Assembly: GCA_938028175.1 (NCBI GenBank)
Contig: CALJAE010000009.1
Span: 1-7,170 of the forward strand
Origin: an uncultured Acidimicrobiales bacterium
Lineage (GTDB): Bacteria > Actinomycetota > Acidimicrobiia > Acidimicrobiales > SZUA-35
Length of the DNA stretch: 7,170 bases
Reading direction: 5' to 3'
In this document: piece by piece, positions 6,750-7,170 of the stretch
How the letters are laid out: every line of letters begins with the position of its first letter
How positions within the stretch are numbered: the first letter of the stretch is position 1
Program-made: the position numbers and the translations under genes
The notes under the pieces: generated by a model
Seen by the model: the letters and a program-made list of their open reading frames with translations, nothing else
Database searches by the model: none
What the model was told of the DNA's origin: nothing

Positions 6750-6822
6750 GCCCCCATCGTCCAGCGGCCTAGGACGCCTGCCTTTCACGCAGGTAACACG
6801 GGTTCAAATCCCGTTGGGGGTA
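6750..6822 (+). tRNA. tRNA-Glu (UUC)
   Basis: A full 73-nt cloverleaf folds. The acceptor GCCCCCA pairs with TGGGGGT, with a G-U pair at 1-72. The D stem is GTCC/GGAC. The anticodon stem CCTGC/GCAGG carries the loop CTTTCAC with anticodon TTC. The T stem ACGGG/CCCGT closes the loop TTCAAAT. The discriminator is A and no CCA is encoded. It is first in a Glu-Asp-Phe cluster. TTGACT at 6727-6732 is too close to the 5' end to serve as its -35 box. Confidence 0.95.
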
Positions 6823-6836
6823 CTCGATAATTTTAT

Positions 6837-6911
6837 GGTCCCGTGGTTCAGTTTGGTTAGAACGCCGCCCTGTCAAGGCGGAGGTCGCGAGTTCAAATCT
6901 CGTCGGGACCG
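6837..6911 (+). tRNA. tRNA-Asp (GUC)
   Basis: A full 75-nt cloverleaf folds. The acceptor GGTCCCG pairs perfectly with CGGGACC. The anticodon stem CCGCC/GGCGG carries the loop CTGTCAA with anticodon GTC. The T loop is TTCAAAT and the discriminator is G. No CCA is encoded. It lies 14 nt after tRNA-Glu, so the two are probably processed from one transcript. Confidence 0.95.
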
Positions 6912-6921
6912 CTCATTGGCC

Positions 6922-6955
6922 CTTTGTTTCTCAGCCCTCGGGCTGGGTTACAAAG
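6922..6955 (+). other. Two-tier hairpin between tRNA-Asp and tRNA-Phe
   Basis: CTTTGT (6922-6927) pairs with ACAAAG (6950-6955). A symmetric TT/TT internal loop follows, then CTCAGCC (6930-6936) pairs with GGCTGGG (6941-6947) through one U-G pair, closed by the tetraloop CTCG. The fold is strong and regular. No T run follows (ATAGTCAAG), so it is not a standard intrinsic terminator. It may be a processing element, a partial attenuator between the tRNAs, or a decayed terminator. Confidence 0.6.
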
Positions 6956-6968
6956 ATAGTCAAGGGGA

Positions 6969-7041
6969 GGTCGGGTAGCTCAGTTGGCAGAGCGGACGCC
7001 TGAAAAGCGTTAGGTCACCGGATCGACGCCGGTCCCGACCA
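6969..7041 (+). tRNA. tRNA-Phe (GAA)
   Basis: A full 73-nt cloverleaf folds. The acceptor GGTCGGG pairs with CCCGACC. The D stem is GCTC/GAGC. The anticodon stem GACGC/GCGTT ends in a G-U pair and carries the loop CTGAAAA with anticodon GAA. The T stem ACCGG/CCGGT closes the loop ATCGACG, which has A instead of T at position 54. The discriminator is A and no CCA is encoded. The distance of 57 nt from tRNA-Asp is filled by the two-tier hairpin. Confidence 0.94.
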
Positions 7042-7045
7042 CTCG

Positions 7046-7086
7046 AAATGAGCGTTGACAGATCTAAAGTCTGCCAACGCTCATTT
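7046..7086 (+). terminator. Intrinsic-terminator-like hairpin after the tRNA cluster
   Basis: AAATGAGCGTTG (7046-7057) and CAACGCTCATTT (7075-7086) are exact 12-bp complements. An inner CAGA/TCTG pair set extends the stem past one mismatch. The descending arm ends in TTTT and then CG. It starts 5 nt after tRNA-Phe, so it most likely ends the tRNA transcript. Because the arms begin with AAA and end with TTT, it could also work weakly from the other strand. Confidence 0.75.
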
Positions 7087-7117
7087 TCGTTTCCTACTTC
7101 TTCTGACTGGAAGTTCT

Positions 7118-7164
7118 TACCCACTCATTTTTCGTGAGCAATGGCACGATCGAGCAAGTGGGTA
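7118..7164. terminator. Second structured inverted repeat near the window end
   Basis: TACCCACT (7118-7125) pairs exactly with AGTGGGTA (7157-7164). Inside the 31-nt loop, TCGTG (7132-7136) pairs with CACGA (7145-7149). AT-rich TTTATT follows on the plus strand. It may be a second terminator, or one for a gene entering from the right, or part of a leader or small RNA; the window ends too soon to decide. Confidence 0.38.
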
Positions 7165-7170
7165 TTTATT

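Noticed and set aside
6688..6978. Open frame of 96 codons on the plus strand
   Set aside because: It runs through tRNA-Glu, tRNA-Asp and the start of tRNA-Phe; the tRNA folds explain the sequence.
6750..7041. tRNA-associated integration site
   Set aside because: No integrase is visible and I saw no duplicated tRNA 3' end elsewhere in the window.
7118..7164. A degenerate fourth tRNA, because of the acceptor-like ACCCACT/AGTGGGT pair
   Set aside because: It is only 47 nt long, with no anticodon arm or T loop.

Overview
The window looks like chromosomal DNA of an actinomycete (Actinomycetota), possibly a mid-GC environmental lineage such as Acidimicrobiia. The evidence is a clear HemQ/ChdC of the coproporphyrin-dependent haem pathway, a DUF222 (13E12-type) protein, a GlnD with actinobacterial-style architecture, and a tRNA-Glu/Asp/Phe cluster without encoded CCA ends. 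The phylum is inferred from these families together; the class is a guess.

Layout. The left part (1-1960) looks accessory. It has a minus-strand C39-like cysteine peptidase homologue (24-746), a 253-bp divergent intergenic region with short repeats and a good sigma70-like promoter, and a plus-strand DUF222 protein (1000-1806). The DUF222 protein ends before any HNH nuclease domain and closes with two adjacent stop codons. A 157-bp gap between convergent genes follows, with a tandem 8-mer and a strong palindrome.

The centre (1964-6643) is a compact four-gene minus-strand operon, transcribed right to left: hemQ/chdC, a four-domain S1 protein resembling ribosomal protein S1 with an acidic N-terminal tail, a 109-residue receiver-like protein of unknown function, and glnD. 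The junctions are a 1-nt stop/start overlap, a 17-nt overlap and a 12-nt gap, so co-transcription and translational coupling are likely. The operon joins the last step of haem synthesis, an RNA-binding translation protein and the nitrogen-status sensor of PII; whether this link is functional is unknown.

The right part (6750-7170) carries three plus-strand tRNA genes, Glu(UUC), Asp(GUC) and Phe(GAA), with an elaborate hairpin between Asp and Phe and a strong terminator-like stem after Phe. A second structured element reaches close to the window end.

No CRISPR array, insertion sequence or obvious defence system is visible. The points most worth following are the hemQ-S1-receiver-glnD operon with its unknown third gene, the diverged ACT motifs of GlnD, and the truncated DUF222 gene.
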